Assembly: GCA_947507875.1 (NCBI GenBank)
Contig: CANNQP010000014.1
Coordinates: 1 to 64,000 of the forward strand
DNA length: 64,000 nucleotides
Origin: Verrucomicrobiaceae bacterium
GTDB lineage: Bacteria > Verrucomicrobiota > Verrucomicrobiia > Verrucomicrobiales > Verrucomicrobiaceae
Direction of reading: 5' to 3'
The notes under the pieces are model-generated. The model had not been told where the DNA came from, searched no databases, and was given only the letters and a program-made list of their open reading frames with translations. The position numbers and the translations under genes were made by a program. Positions 8,314 through 16,829 of this stretch are shown here, piece after piece (the first letter of the stretch is position 1; every line of letters starts with the position of its first letter).

Positions 8314-9300
8314 ATGAAGCATCGAGACAAGGCGACTTTGTATCGCGAACTGGCCAAACTGACGGATGCTTCCGTGCACCTCGATCGTTCGTTGGGCATT
8401 TTGTTGGGACAAAGGCGCAGTCCTTTGCAGCGAGCCTACCTTGAGGGGCTAAAGCGCGGATTGGCGGAGGGGATGGGCCTTGCAGATGCCATCAAGCAGC
8501 ACCATGCTGGATTGGCTTCAGGCCTGGAGCTTGCCTTGATTGAGGCAGGTGAACGCAGTGGTAAGCTGGGCATGTCGTTCAATCATTTGGCGCGATACTT
8601 TGCCGCGATGGAGGGGGCCCAGCAGAAAAGTCGTCAGGCCATGATCTATCCGCTCATCCTAGCGCATTTGGCCGTTTTGCTCCCTGAGTTACCTTCCTTG
8701 ATTGTGCCTCAAGAAGGGGATCATCCTGGCAGTCGGATGCTGATGGGTTTGGCAGTGCTTTGGTTGTTGATCTTTGGTGGGCTAGCCTCTTGGCGTTGGC
8801 TTTCGGATCGGGCGATCGCTTCACCCGCTGTGGATTCGATTCTGAATCGCCTTCCGTTGATGGGAAGGGCTCGTCGTCACTGGGCTTTGGCGCGTTTTTG
8901 CCAAGTCTCTCACTCCTGCTTGCTCGCAGCGCTGAACATGGCGGTGACGGTTCGCTTGGCTGGGCAGGCTTCGCAGAGTGGACTCATGCAACGTGGCGCC
9001 GAGCAGGCGGCGGAGTCGATTCTCCAAGGTGAGCCCCTGGGTGAATCGTTGGCTGAAGCAAATGCCTTTGAGGTCGAGTTTGTCCATGCAATCGCCACGG
9101 CGGAGGAAGTGGGCAAGATTGATGAGGAAATGGCACGTTGGTCCACCTCTGAAACTCTCGCCGCGCACGAGGCCGTGGATCATGCGGCGCAGTGGTTGCC
9201 CAAGGTGGGCTATGCTTTCGTGGTGGTTTTTGTGGCCTATCGAATCATCAGCACCATCCAGGGCATCTACAGTGGCATGCTAAAACAATATGAAATTTGA
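8314..9300 (+). CDS. GspF/PilC-type inner membrane platform protein
   Basis: A 328-residue membrane protein of the type II secretion/type IV pilus F family, which forms the inner-membrane platform that works with a GspE/PilB ATPase. Two T2SF-like helical repeats are visible: one around residues 10-125 (with ALIEAGERSGKLGMSFNHLARYF) and one around 190-300 (with FVHAIATAEEVGKIDEEM), each followed by transmembrane segments (QAMIYPLILAHLAVLLP, MGLAVLWLLIFGGLASW, YAFVVVFVAYRIISTI). The second repeat keeps the common GE/EVG glycine signature. It is shorter than canonical GspF (about 400 residues). The ATG at 8314 follows a GGAG at 8299-8302; an ATG at 8275 is also open. It stands alone, divergent from the sulfatase. 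Confidence 0.8.
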   Translation: MKHRDKATLYRELAKLTDASVHLDRSLGILLGQRRSPLQRAYLEGLKRGLAEGMGLADAIKQHHAGLASGLELALIEAGERSGKLGMSFNHLARYFAAMEGAQQKSRQAMIYPLILAHLAVLLPELPSLIVPQEGDHPGSRMLMGLAVLWLLIFGGLASWRWLSDRAIASPAVDSILNRLPLMGRARRHWALARFCQVSHSCLLAALNMAVTVRLAGQASQSGLMQRGAEQAAESILQGEPLGESLAEANAFEVEFVHAIATAEEVGKIDEEMARWSTSETLAAHEAVDHAAQWLPKVGYAFVVVFVAYRIISTIQGIYSGMLKQYEI

Positions 9301-9312
9301 TACGGGAGGGCC

Positions 9313-10194
9313 TCATCGGTCCAGCCAGCCCATGGCTTTCATCCATTCACTGGTTCTTGTGAGCCATTCTGCGGTGGGGAGACCGGTTTGCTTCATGCCG
9401 AAACCATGGCCACCTTTGGCATAAAGGTGAAGTTCAGCAGGCAGGCCGAGTTTCTTGTATTCCAGGTAGAGCAAAGCGCTCGCGCTAGAGCTGGTGACGC
9501 CTTTGTCGTCATGCGCGTGAATCAGGCATAGGGGTGGGGATTGATTCGTGACACGGATTTCGGGCAGGAGCCGGAAGGTGTCCTCTTTGCTCACGAGATA
9601 AGCGGGGTAAACCGGGATGGCGAAGTTGGGCGTCGCATCCGGCACATCGAGAGCAGGATCTTGTGGATAGGTGCGATCATTCGCGTGCAGGGCAGCCATC
9701 ACGCTGAGGTGACCTCCGGCAGAAAAACCAAGAATGCCGATTCGATCAGGCCGCAGGCCCAGATCCGAGGCACGGTGCCGCAGGATGCCCATGGCACGCT
9801 GCGCATCTTGCAGAGGTTCTATGCTGGGTTGGTTTGGATCACGCCGTGGTACTCGATACTTAAGCAGCGCGGTGGTCACGCCCAGCTTGTTCAAGAAGTC
9901 ACAGACCTGGGTCCCTTCATGTTCGATGGCGAGAATGCTATATCCACCGCCAGGACACACGATCACTGTTGTCCCGTTGGGAGCTTCTGGTTTTTGAATC
10001 GTCAATGTCGGTTCACTCACGTTGGTGACGCGCTTGATGCCGTCTCCTTTTTGCAGTTCCTGTTCAGCTTCGATTTTGAATCCAGGCTTCTCGGGAGCTC
10101 CGTTGGGCCACAGCTTGATCACTATGGGATCGGCAGCATTCAGGGAGCTGTGGCTGATGGCGATGAAGAGCGCAGAGAGAAATAGTTTATACAT
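9313..10194 (-). CDS. Secreted alpha/beta hydrolase, esterase-like
   Basis: A 293-residue exported alpha/beta hydrolase (signal peptide MYKLFLSALFIAISHSSLNAA). The nucleophile elbow is GFSAGG with Ser158; the acid is in the HAHDDKGV segment and the histidine in GGHGFG near the C-terminus. The oxyanion region VIVCPGGGY and overall order match the acetyl-xylan-esterase-like group (BD-FAE/Axe-like) common in polysaccharide-degrading bacteria. The substrate cannot be read from sequence. It begins 14 bases downstream of the L,D-transpeptidase gene on the same strand, suggesting co-transcription, although a functional link between the two is not obvious. Confidence 0.85.
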   Translation of the reverse strand: MYKLFLSALFIAISHSSLNAADPIVIKLWPNGAPEKPGFKIEAEQELQKGDGIKRVTNVSEPTLTIQKPEAPNGTTVIVCPGGGYSILAIEHEGTQVCDFLNKLGVTTALLKYRVPRRDPNQPSIEPLQDAQRAMGILRHRASDLGLRPDRIGILGFSAGGHLSVMAALHANDRTYPQDPALDVPDATPNFAIPVYPAYLVSKEDTFRLLPEIRVTNQSPPLCLIHAHDDKGVTSSSASALLYLEYKKLGLPAELHLYAKGGHGFGMKQTGLPTAEWLTRTSEWMKAMGWLDR

Positions 10195-10208
10195 GGGGTT
10201 GAATCAGT

Positions 10209-10970
10209 TTAAGGTAAACTCCAGCTTGCCCTCAAGCTCTCGTATTCTGCTTCTGGCAATAACACATAGTGGGGGTAGGCGGCTGGATCAATCCAACGAA
10301 GAAGCCGCTCCAGATCTTCCAGTGCCATGGTCGTGCAGCCCGCGCTGGGTTTGTCAGGTCCGCGACGAACATGGAAAAAGATCGCACTGCCATACCCTGG
10401 CGCAGCAGGTCGCTGATTGTGGCTGATCTCCAGCATCCATTGGTAGGCCGCATCACCAACCCTCATGCGTTGTTTTTCAAACCAAGGAGGGATATCTGTC
10501 GGCTGAATCCGAACATGTTGGTTGTAATAAGGGTTCTTTGGGTCATCGACATAAGCATCGAGTTCACTGACCTGATGGTAAGGCCAAATGCAACCCCGAG
10601 GTGAATTTGAGGCATAACCAAAAAGTTTGCCAAGCTGAAAGATCCCGGCTGGAGACTTCCAATCCTTCTCGACTTTCATGGGGATTGAAGTGCTTGCAGG
10701 GGGCTGAAGCACACCACGTCCCCAGGCCATGCCAGCACGTCCCAGCAGCACGGGGATTCTTTTGGAAAAGACGGGCTGCCAGGGATCACGCGTCGACGCT
10801 CGCTGGTAGCATTGCAGTTGAGCTTGGGTGGACTTCCAAGAAGGCGCGCGGGTGACGATCAATTGCCGAACAGCAGCACTCCCTTGTGCCTTGGAGGATT
10901 CCGAGCATGCATGGATCACCAAGAGCAGAATGAAAAAGACACGAAAAGATGGGAAAATGACAGCTTTCAT
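10209..10970 (-). CDS. L,D-transpeptidase (YkuD-like, COG3786 type)
   Basis: A 253-residue envelope protein with a hydrophobic N-terminus (FFILLLVIHAC), which may be a lipoprotein signal with Cys22. The C-terminal half carries the catalytic pattern of the L,D-transpeptidase family: His200 in FFHVRRG and Cys212 in SAGCTTM, spaced 12 residues apart. The segments AGIFQLGKLFG and PYHQVSELDAYVDDP are also typical of this subgroup. Family members cross-link peptidoglycan stems or attach proteins to them. The leader region upstream contains a GCGC-flanked T-rich stretch, and the inverted-repeat element at 11072-11147 lies between this gene and the preceding FAD oxidoreductase. Confidence 0.82.
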   Translation of the reverse strand: MKAVIFPSFRVFFILLLVIHACSESSKAQGSAAVRQLIVTRAPSWKSTQAQLQCYQRASTRDPWQPVFSKRIPVLLGRAGMAWGRGVLQPPASTSIPMKVEKDWKSPAGIFQLGKLFGYASNSPRGCIWPYHQVSELDAYVDDPKNPYYNQHVRIQPTDIPPWFEKQRMRVGDAAYQWMLEISHNQRPAAPGYGSAIFFHVRRGPDKPSAGCTTMALEDLERLLRWIDPAAYPHYVLLPEAEYESLRASWSLP

Positions 10971-11071
10971 TAGGGTGTGATGACATCGTATGCACGCGCC
11001 AAAGTTTTTTGCGCACAGCCGCTGATTTTAGGATTGCCTGAGAAACCAGCGACAAATTATAACGCCATTAT

Positions 11072-11147
11072 CAACTCTGTCGGGAGTAATCTTTGGCTTC
11101 AGGTTTTGGGGGTTTTTTTTCCTGAATGTCAGATCCCGACAGAGTTG
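11072..11147. repeat. 76-bp element with perfect 14-bp inverted ends
   Basis: CAACTCTGTCGGGA at 11072-11085 is repeated exactly as its reverse complement at 11134-11147, with 48 bases between. A second, inner dyad TTCAGG (11098-11103)/CCTGAA (11121-11126) sits inside. There is no T-run immediately after the outer stem on either strand, so it does not look like a simple intrinsic terminator. I see no flanking direct duplication. It could be a small non-autonomous repeat (MITE/REP-like), a large RNA hairpin, or paired binding sites. Confidence 0.6.
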
Positions 11148-11182
11148 TTTTGTTTCCTGAGGATCCGAAGGGGTCGCGTCGG

Positions 11183-13246
11183 TCACTCTGCCACAAACTG
11201 GACGGCATCAATGATCACATGTCCATCCGTTCCTGCGTTGGAGAGCTGAACCCAGCCTGCCTTTCCTGCCTCAAAGGAAAAACTGCCGAGAGGATGCAGA
11301 TTGAACTTTTCTTTGGGTTTTTGCTGCTGATTGACCTTCATCGTGGTTTCACCCTCGGCGTGATGGATGATGACAGGCACCTCAGTGGCGCGATTTGCCA
11401 AAGCTCCGTAGCTGATAGCGACGCGGTAACGACCTGCTTTGGGCAGGTTGGGGATGTATTTGGCCTTTTGATCGCCCTTGCTGGCATTGCCATCGTGACG
11501 GTAACCGCGTTCGATATAGCCACCCGTGGTATGGCCTTCAGCTTCGAATCCGGTCAGCTCAGCCTCGGTGTCATCCACGACGATGCCAGGCAGTTGAGAT
11601 TTTTGGAAGGAGTGCACAGCAGGGGGCGGCGGTGATTCGAAATCGAGGACTTGCCCTTCACGCAGCAGGCGCTCTTTGAGTTTGGCATAGTCGATCTTTT
11701 GCACGCTGGTGGCTTGCTCGATCGCGTGCACTGCTGCGATGGCAGCGCTTTGCCCCAAAACCATAAACACGGGTTCCATGCGAATGCTGCCATAGGCGAT
11801 GTGGCTGGCGCTCAAGCACACGGGCACAAGAAGGTTGCTGCATTCGGATTCTTTCGGCCGAATGCTGCGGTAGCTGACAGGGTAGGGGCGACTGCCGACC
11901 TGAACGTCACCTTCATTGCGCACGAATCCTTCGGGCGTCACGTATCGCTGAATGTGGTGGGAATCCATGTTGTAGGCTCCCATGCCCACGCTGTCCTCGA
12001 CGATCTCTTGGCGTTTGCAGTTCTTCTCGGTCATGACGTAGTCGCTGATCATCCGACGAGCCTCGCGCACGTAGAGCTGCCGCGGCCAGTTGTTGTTGTC
12101 GGTGAACTCATCCTTAGCTAGGCCTAGCTTCTGAAATGCATCGCGTATGGTTTTGGGCACCCTGGGGTGGTGGGCGTAGGTCCACATGAGGCCTTTTTGC
12201 CAATCTTCATGGGCTTTCCAGATCTTCGCCCGTGTTTCGTAGTCGGCCTCAGGATAGTCCCAGTTCATGCCGATGAAGTCGGTGCTTACCGCGAAGTTGT
12301 TGTTCGTGTCGGTTTTGCGATTGGGCATCCAGCTCGGGGACCAGGAGATGCGCATGTCGCCTGCTTCGACATTGCGCAGGGCCAGTTCAAACCAGCGCTC
12401 ATCGTAGTTGGCAGGCTTTTCCCAGTTTCTTCGATTTTCGGGCACATCAGTCGTGCACATGCGGAAGTTGTAGGCCTGAACCTTTCGGTCGCCGCTGAAT
12501 TCGACGCCTGGGTCTTTTTCGATGCCTGGCAGGAGCCCACTGCTGGCGTCGCCTGGCTTCACATACGGGTCCACCTTTTTGGTGAATTGATGGTGGATGC
12601 TCTGCTGGATTTGAACCCCGTTCAAGGTCTCGCCGTACACGCTGTTTGCTTCGCGGCCGACGTGGTAACGAACGCCTGCTTTCGCCATCAGATCGCCTTC
12701 ATACGTCGCATCCATGAACATCAAGCCGCGGAAAGCGCGTCCACTTTCCATGATGATTTGCGTGATCTGGCTGTCCTTTTTCACGACACCTTGTTTCAGA
12801 TCGAGCCGCTCGCCATAAACCACCGTCACACGCTCGCTCACTTCACGAAGCATGGCTTCATAGACTTCGGAAGCGGCATGAGGCTCAAAGGTCCACATGG
12901 TGGTTTCGTTGCCCGAGTTGCTGTGATGCTTTTTGGCAAAGTAATCTTCTCGCGTCTGTTGCTTCCACTTGGCTGGATCGCTGTAGTAGCGATGGAGGTT
13001 TGAATAAAACTCACGCGAGAGGCCGCCGATGGCACGTTTGTTGCCGATGTCGGTGGCTCCGAGTCCGCCCGTGGTTAGGCCACCCAGGAACTTCGTTGGC
13101 TCGATGAGAATCGCCGTGCGTCCCATCCGTGCGGTCTGGATGGCAGCGGTGATGCCACCGGAGGTGCCACCGTAGATGATCACATCGGCTGAATCAGCCG
13201 CGACGAGGGTAGAGGATAGTAGGCAAAGAAGCAGCGTGCGTCGCAT
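11183..13246 (-). CDS. Secreted FAD-dependent oxidoreductase with C-terminal beta domain
   Basis: A 687-residue exported flavoprotein. The ATG at 13246 starts a signal peptide (MRRTLLLCLLSSTLVAA); the frame continues upstream by 13 codons. The FAD-binding Rossmann motif is GGTSGG at residues 26-31, followed by ARMGRTAILIEP and LGGLTTGG. The family (FAD_oxidored type) is abundant in Planctomycetota and Verrucomicrobiota, where substrates are mostly unknown. The last 140 residues or so form a separate beta-rich domain (VDDTEAELTGFEAEG, then YRVAISYGALANR, ending in HVIIDAVQF) resembling golvesin C-terminal/xylan-binding-like domains. A paralogue without this domain is at 56741-58441. The methyltransferase gene lies upstream, 79 bases away. 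Confidence 0.85.
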   Translation of the reverse strand: MRRTLLLCLLSSTLVAADSADVIIYGGTSGGITAAIQTARMGRTAILIEPTKFLGGLTTGGLGATDIGNKRAIGGLSREFYSNLHRYYSDPAKWKQQTREDYFAKKHHSNSGNETTMWTFEPHAASEVYEAMLREVSERVTVVYGERLDLKQGVVKKDSQITQIIMESGRAFRGLMFMDATYEGDLMAKAGVRYHVGREANSVYGETLNGVQIQQSIHHQFTKKVDPYVKPGDASSGLLPGIEKDPGVEFSGDRKVQAYNFRMCTTDVPENRRNWEKPANYDERWFELALRNVEAGDMRISWSPSWMPNRKTDTNNNFAVSTDFIGMNWDYPEADYETRAKIWKAHEDWQKGLMWTYAHHPRVPKTIRDAFQKLGLAKDEFTDNNNWPRQLYVREARRMISDYVMTEKNCKRQEIVEDSVGMGAYNMDSHHIQRYVTPEGFVRNEGDVQVGSRPYPVSYRSIRPKESECSNLLVPVCLSASHIAYGSIRMEPVFMVLGQSAAIAAVHAIEQATSVQKIDYAKLKERLLREGQVLDFESPPPPAVHSFQKSQLPGIVVDDTEAELTGFEAEGHTTGGYIERGYRHDGNASKGDQKAKYIPNLPKAGRYRVAISYGALANRATEVPVIIHHAEGETTMKVNQQQKPKEKFNLHPLGSFSFEAGKAGWVQLSNAGTDGHVIIDAVQFVAE

Positions 13247-13325
13247 AGACTTTCTATGCCGCACGCAAAGGGCTAGCTCTTTCAAAGAAGCGCATTTGAA
13301 TTGCCTTGGGGATTCACTGGTGAGA

Positions 13326-14027
13326 TCACGCCCTCATGACGATGACCTTGTGCGCGCCATGGCTTGCCTTCAGTTCAAAGGAGTTCAGGCCTGCCTCCTG
13401 GGCGATGATGCGCAGGGTGGAAAGCGTCTCTGGGAAGTCAAAGTCCTGCACGTGAGCGCAGGCGGCATCAAGATCATGCGCTGCAACACGAGTCCAGTGA
13501 GACCTCATGGTACCCAAGTAAGTTGCGAGGTAGCTATCGCGGTCTTGATGTTCCTCCCTGGCTACATCCACTAAAATGATCAGGCCATTGGGTTGCAAAG
13601 CTTTGGCACAGGCTAGGAAAAGCCTGCGCTTTTCATCCAGGCAAAGGTGATGCACCGCGAAGCTCGAAAAGATAACCTCCGAGCGCGGAGGGCAAGCCTC
13701 CATGAAGCTCAGCATGTTTTCGCAATGCAACGCACGAGATGGCAGGTCCGCCAGGAAGCGAGTGCCTGCTTCCTCCAGCGCGGGGGAAGAGAGGTCGATG
13801 CCGATGTAATGCTGCGGTGTTGTGGACATGAGGCAGGGTGCCAGGAAACGCGCATTGCCACAGCCGAGGTCCAGAATCGTCCAGGGGCCTCGCTGGTGGA
13901 TTTCGGCAAGAAGCTCGGCCACGCAGGCATAAATTTCCCGGTGATGCATGTAATTCATCTCTGCCAGAGCGTCGTAGAGCGACCAGGAGTGGCGGAAGAG
14001 ACTCGTTTCATCATTTTCAAGAATCAT
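13326..14027 (-). CDS. SAM-dependent class I methyltransferase
   Basis: A 233-residue cytosolic protein with a class I methyltransferase fold. Motif I is ILDLGCGNARF beginning at residue 51. YIGIDLSSPALEEA gives the acidic residue that binds the SAM ribose, and VIFSSFAVHHL is the motif IV strand. It resembles UbiE/Methyltransf_25-type enzymes that act on small molecules. The substrate is not evident; the C-terminus is short. Co-transcription with the downstream FAD oxidoreductase (79-base gap) is possible. Confidence 0.82.
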   Translation of the reverse strand: MILENDETSLFRHSWSLYDALAEMNYMHHREIYACVAELLAEIHQRGPWTILDLGCGNARFLAPCLMSTTPQHYIGIDLSSPALEEAGTRFLADLPSRALHCENMLSFMEACPPRSEVIFSSFAVHHLCLDEKRRLFLACAKALQPNGLIILVDVAREEHQDRDSYLATYLGTMRSHWTRVAAHDLDAACAHVQDFDFPETLSTLRIIAQEAGLNSFELKASHGAHKVIVMRA

Positions 14028-14162
14028 GGGAGAATGTGCAAAAAAGCTGAGCTGGGAGTGTTGGCCAGCAACGGGAATGATGTCACTCAGAGAATGAAAT
14101 GATTCTCCAGCAGATGATCGCGGAGTTGGCTGTGAGACTCTATCTACCGAACAGACCCGAAG

Positions 14163-14306
14163 CTAGACATAGTCTAGTTGCTTCCTGCGTTTGCTAGGCG
14201 CTTTTTTCAGAGCATCGCCTTCTTGTGCCTGTGCGGGTGTCACGGAAGTCTCCGATTGATGCTTACGAACCTGTGCTTGCGAAAGAGCGTTCTTGAGGCC
14301 ACTCAT
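14163..14306 (-). CDS. Possible small basic protein
   Basis: An open frame of 47 codons whose start lies five bases from the start of the divergent membrane-protein gene at 14312. The product is rich in Lys, Arg, Ala and Gln, ends in KRRKQLDYV, and has no hydrophobic segment. I recognise no family. The frame continues upstream, opposite the 14312 gene, so it could be chance. It is listed because the interval is otherwise empty. Confidence 0.25.
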   Translation of the reverse strand: MSGLKNALSQAQVRKHQSETSVTPAQAQEGDALKKAPSKRRKQLDYV

Positions 14307-14311
14307 CAACC

Positions 14312-14653
14312 ATGACGTCGAAGGATCTTCATTCCCAGCCCGCGAAGCCTTTTCTCTCTCCTCGTGTCTTGGGCTGGGCGTTCCTGTTTTTTGTGATATT
14401 GCCTTCACTGCTTGTGCTGATTTGGAATAGTCACGAAACAGCACGTGAATTGCTAGCCAAGTCTGCCATGACCATCGCGGGATGGCTGGCGACTCCCTTT
14501 ATCTTGGAGTCTTCGGCAGCGGTTGTTGGCATCATTGTGGTCTTGACTTACAATGAATGGCGCAGTCGCAAGGAGGGGCCGGAATGGGTAGAGATGTATG
14601 TCGATGAATCAACTTCAGCCCCACCATCGATTGCCGATCTCGATAAGAAGTGA
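14312..14653 (+). CDS. Small membrane protein of unknown function
   Basis: A 113-residue protein with two predicted transmembrane helices (LGWAFLFFVILPSLLVLIW and SSAAVVGIIVVLTY) separated by an amphipathic segment (ETARELLAKSAMTIAGWL), and a short charged C-terminal tail rich in Glu/Asp. I do not recognise the family. The stop codon overlaps a perfect 14-nt palindrome, GAAGCCATGGCTTC, at 14652-14665. The convergent PIG-L deacetylase gene ends at 14686. Confidence 0.55.
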   Translation: MTSKDLHSQPAKPFLSPRVLGWAFLFFVILPSLLVLIWNSHETARELLAKSAMTIAGWLATPFILESSAAVVGIIVVLTYNEWRSRKEGPEWVEMYVDESTSAPPSIADLDKK

Positions 14654-14685
14654 AGCCATGGCTTCCGGGCTCGTTGTAGAATTCG

Positions 14686-15477
14686 TTATGAATCTAACCA
14701 AGCCTCGTAATCGCTATTGATTATGGCGGAATCGCCTAAAACTTCATTCAGTGGGTCGATCGCTTGACTGCTCAAGCCGAGGTGAAGGTGTCGGCGCCAC
14801 CCTTCTGCGTATTCAAAAACGCCCGAGAGTTTTCCGACGCGGCGAGAGACTTCATCCATGCTAACGAGGTACGAATCCATGCCTTGGCTGACATCAAGCC
14901 AGTGTTTTTGACTCACATGTGCGGCTAGCGCTTCTCGTTTCTGTGCATGAACGTCAGTGGTGTTTACATAGAGACCCGCGTGGATTTTTTTACGCAACGG
15001 ATCGCAGAGTCCGTGTGGCATGGCGTGATAAACCGTCACATCATGAAAGTAGGCTTCGGCAGGGGGATCGCACTCAAAGTTGGGAATGCCATGGGCAAAA
15101 GCAGCGGTCACGGCCAGCCGAGATGCGTTTTGGTGATCTTCCATGTAGTCACTTGGCGAGTGTGTGAGAACAATATCCGGGCGGGCTGTACGCACGACAG
15201 AGGCTACCTTTTTGAGTAAAGGAACGCTGTACATGAGCTCGAGATCATCAGAGATGGGCGGGTAAAAGGTAGCGCCAAGGATCTCCGCAGCACGTTGAGC
15301 TTCAGCCAATCGGGTGGCACGGGTTGTCGGCGCGTCCATTTGGACGGATCCGCCATGGCCCGTGCAAAGATTAAGGTAGTGGATCTTCCAACCGCGTGCC
15401 TGAAGCTGAAGGAGCGTGCCTGCTGCTACAAATTCAATGTCATCAGGATGAGCAAAGATGGCAAGAGCTGAAGGCAT
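14686..15477 (-). CDS. PIG-L family deacetylase
   Basis: A 263-residue zinc-dependent N-deacetylase of the PIG-L/BshB family (GlcNAc- or glycoconjugate-type substrates). The ATG at 15477 is chosen because the metal-binding motif AHPDD begins at residue 9, as in the family; the frame is open for 40 more codons upstream. The second metal motif is SPSDYMEDHQNAS. It may act on an N-acetylated sugar; the BshB role in bacillithiol synthesis cannot be assumed because no bshA or bshC is in view. An FHA-domain gene precedes it by 109 bases on the same strand. Confidence 0.87.
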   Translation of the reverse strand: MPSALAIFAHPDDIEFVAAGTLLQLQARGWKIHYLNLCTGHGGSVQMDAPTTRATRLAEAQRAAEILGATFYPPISDDLELMYSVPLLKKVASVVRTARPDIVLTHSPSDYMEDHQNASRLAVTAAFAHGIPNFECDPPAEAYFHDVTVYHAMPHGLCDPLRKKIHAGLYVNTTDVHAQKREALAAHVSQKHWLDVSQGMDSYLVSMDEVSRRVGKLSGVFEYAEGWRRHLHLGLSSQAIDPLNEVLGDSAIINSDYEAWLDS

Positions 15478-15586
15478 GGTGCTGAAGTTAGATGAGGTTT
15501 TGCTGTGGCAGGAAGATGTCCTCGCATGACCTGTGCAGCCAAGTTGAAAGCTCAGGATGGCTCGGGGCGAGTCAGGTGGCAGCGGT

Positions 15587-16234
15587 TTACTGCTCAATTT
15601 TAATCTTCGGAACCTGATTGCTGACTTTGCTGATCAGGTCTGAGATTAAGTTTCCACCTTCCGTTTCTTGATAATGGCGCATATACAAGCCGGTGACACC
15701 GGCTGCGAAGAATAAGCCGATCACGATCAAGGCTGTCAGGCAGCCACTTTCTGAGGTGTCGGGATATCCTGATACACGCACTGCACGGGGACGTGCAGGT
15801 GGGCGCTGAACCTTTCGGTAATCTGCGGGAGACGAAGGCGGGATTACATCGCGGGGTGGAGCTTCGGGCGGCGGCACATAAATCACTTCAGGAGTGGGTA
15901 GGCTTGGGGTATGTGCGGCTTCCTGAAGCTCTTGGCTTTCGGTCACATCGCCTTCATAAAAGACTGCTTGGACGTCACCGAAGGCGATACGATCTCCCTC
16001 TTTCAAGACGGCTTCTTCCACGGTTACACCATTGAGCCGCGTGCCATTGCTGGACTGCTGATCGGAGACTAGACACCCGTCTTCGCTCAGTTCAATGATC
16101 GCGTGATGACCAGAAACGGACGGAGTATCGAGCACGATGATGCTGTCAGGATGACGACCCACCGTGGTCGTGCCTGGTTCAAGCACATGAGACATGGACT
16201 GTCCTTCCTCTAGGTAAAAAACGAGCGTGGCCAT
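15587..16234 (-). CDS. FHA-domain membrane-anchored protein
   Basis: A 215-residue protein with an N-terminal forkhead-associated domain, which binds phosphothreonine peptides. Core residues are visible: GRHP (about residue 26), SVSGHHA and SSNGTRLNG. A proline-rich linker (PPPEAPPRDVIPPSSP) follows, then one transmembrane helix (LTALIVIGLFFAAGVTGLYM) and a short extracytoplasmic tail. The FHA domain would face the cytosol, so it may recruit a phosphorylated partner to the membrane. No Ser/Thr kinase gene is in the window. The gene is divergent from the secreted protein at 16355. Confidence 0.87.
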   Translation of the reverse strand: MATLVFYLEEGQSMSHVLEPGTTTVGRHPDSIIVLDTPSVSGHHAIIELSEDGCLVSDQQSSNGTRLNGVTVEEAVLKEGDRIAFGDVQAVFYEGDVTESQELQEAAHTPSLPTPEVIYVPPPEAPPRDVIPPSSPADYRKVQRPPARPRAVRVSGYPDTSESGCLTALIVIGLFFAAGVTGLYMRHYQETEGGNLISDLISKVSNQVPKIKIEQ

Positions 16235-16354
16235 AAACGGGGGGATTTAGATGTTGATGCCGCTTTTTGACGGTGAAGACTAAAAAGCCTTGGGTTTGTC
16301 GCTCCGCAATATGTATGTTCGCTTCCTCTCGCGAAGCGCGTAGGTTTCACGACC

Positions 16355-16822
16355 ATGCTTTTTCCCCGTTCACTTTCTGTTTTTTTAGCCGCTTGGTTCT
16401 GCCTGGGGGTGATTTGTTCATGGCCACTTTCTTTGTCCGCTGACATCGCTGCTGATGCTGAAGACGCTGCCCAGGCGCTGGCACGGGATCAAGAAAGGCT
16501 AGGAGGATACAGCTTTCGCGCCGAAGTTTGGACGGGGAATCTTCCCCAAGATATGGGCAAGGCAGTCAAGATGCAGCTCTTCAAAGGGCATGAATACTGC
16601 ATCGGCGTGGCCGTTCCGCGCAAATCAGGTGTTCGTGTCACCGGGGCGGTGCTCGACTTTCAAGGTCAACCGGTGGGTGAAATTCAACCGGTGTTGGATG
16701 GCTGGGGCTTCTTGTTGTTTTTTAAGCCGAAGAAGACAGGCGTCTATGTCGTCGTGATCCGCCAAGAAGAAGACGGACGCAAAAAGGACACGACCTGTGC
16801 ACTGGTAACGGGCTATAAATAA
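16355..16822 (+). CDS. Secreted protein of unknown function
   Basis: A 155-residue exported protein (signal peptide around residues 1-29, FLAAWFCLGVICSWPLSLSA). The mature part is predicted to be beta-rich (VKMQLFKGHEYCIGVAVP, GVRVTGAVLDFQGQPVGE, GVYVVVIRQEE). It has no motif I recognise. It stands alone, and its stop lies eight bases before the convergent permease gene's stop. Confidence 0.6.
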   Translation: MLFPRSLSVFLAAWFCLGVICSWPLSLSADIAADAEDAAQALARDQERLGGYSFRAEVWTGNLPQDMGKAVKMQLFKGHEYCIGVAVPRKSGVRVTGAVLDFQGQPVGEIQPVLDGWGFLLFFKPKKTGVYVVVIRQEEDGRKKDTTCALVTGYK

Positions 16823-16829
16823 ACTAAAC

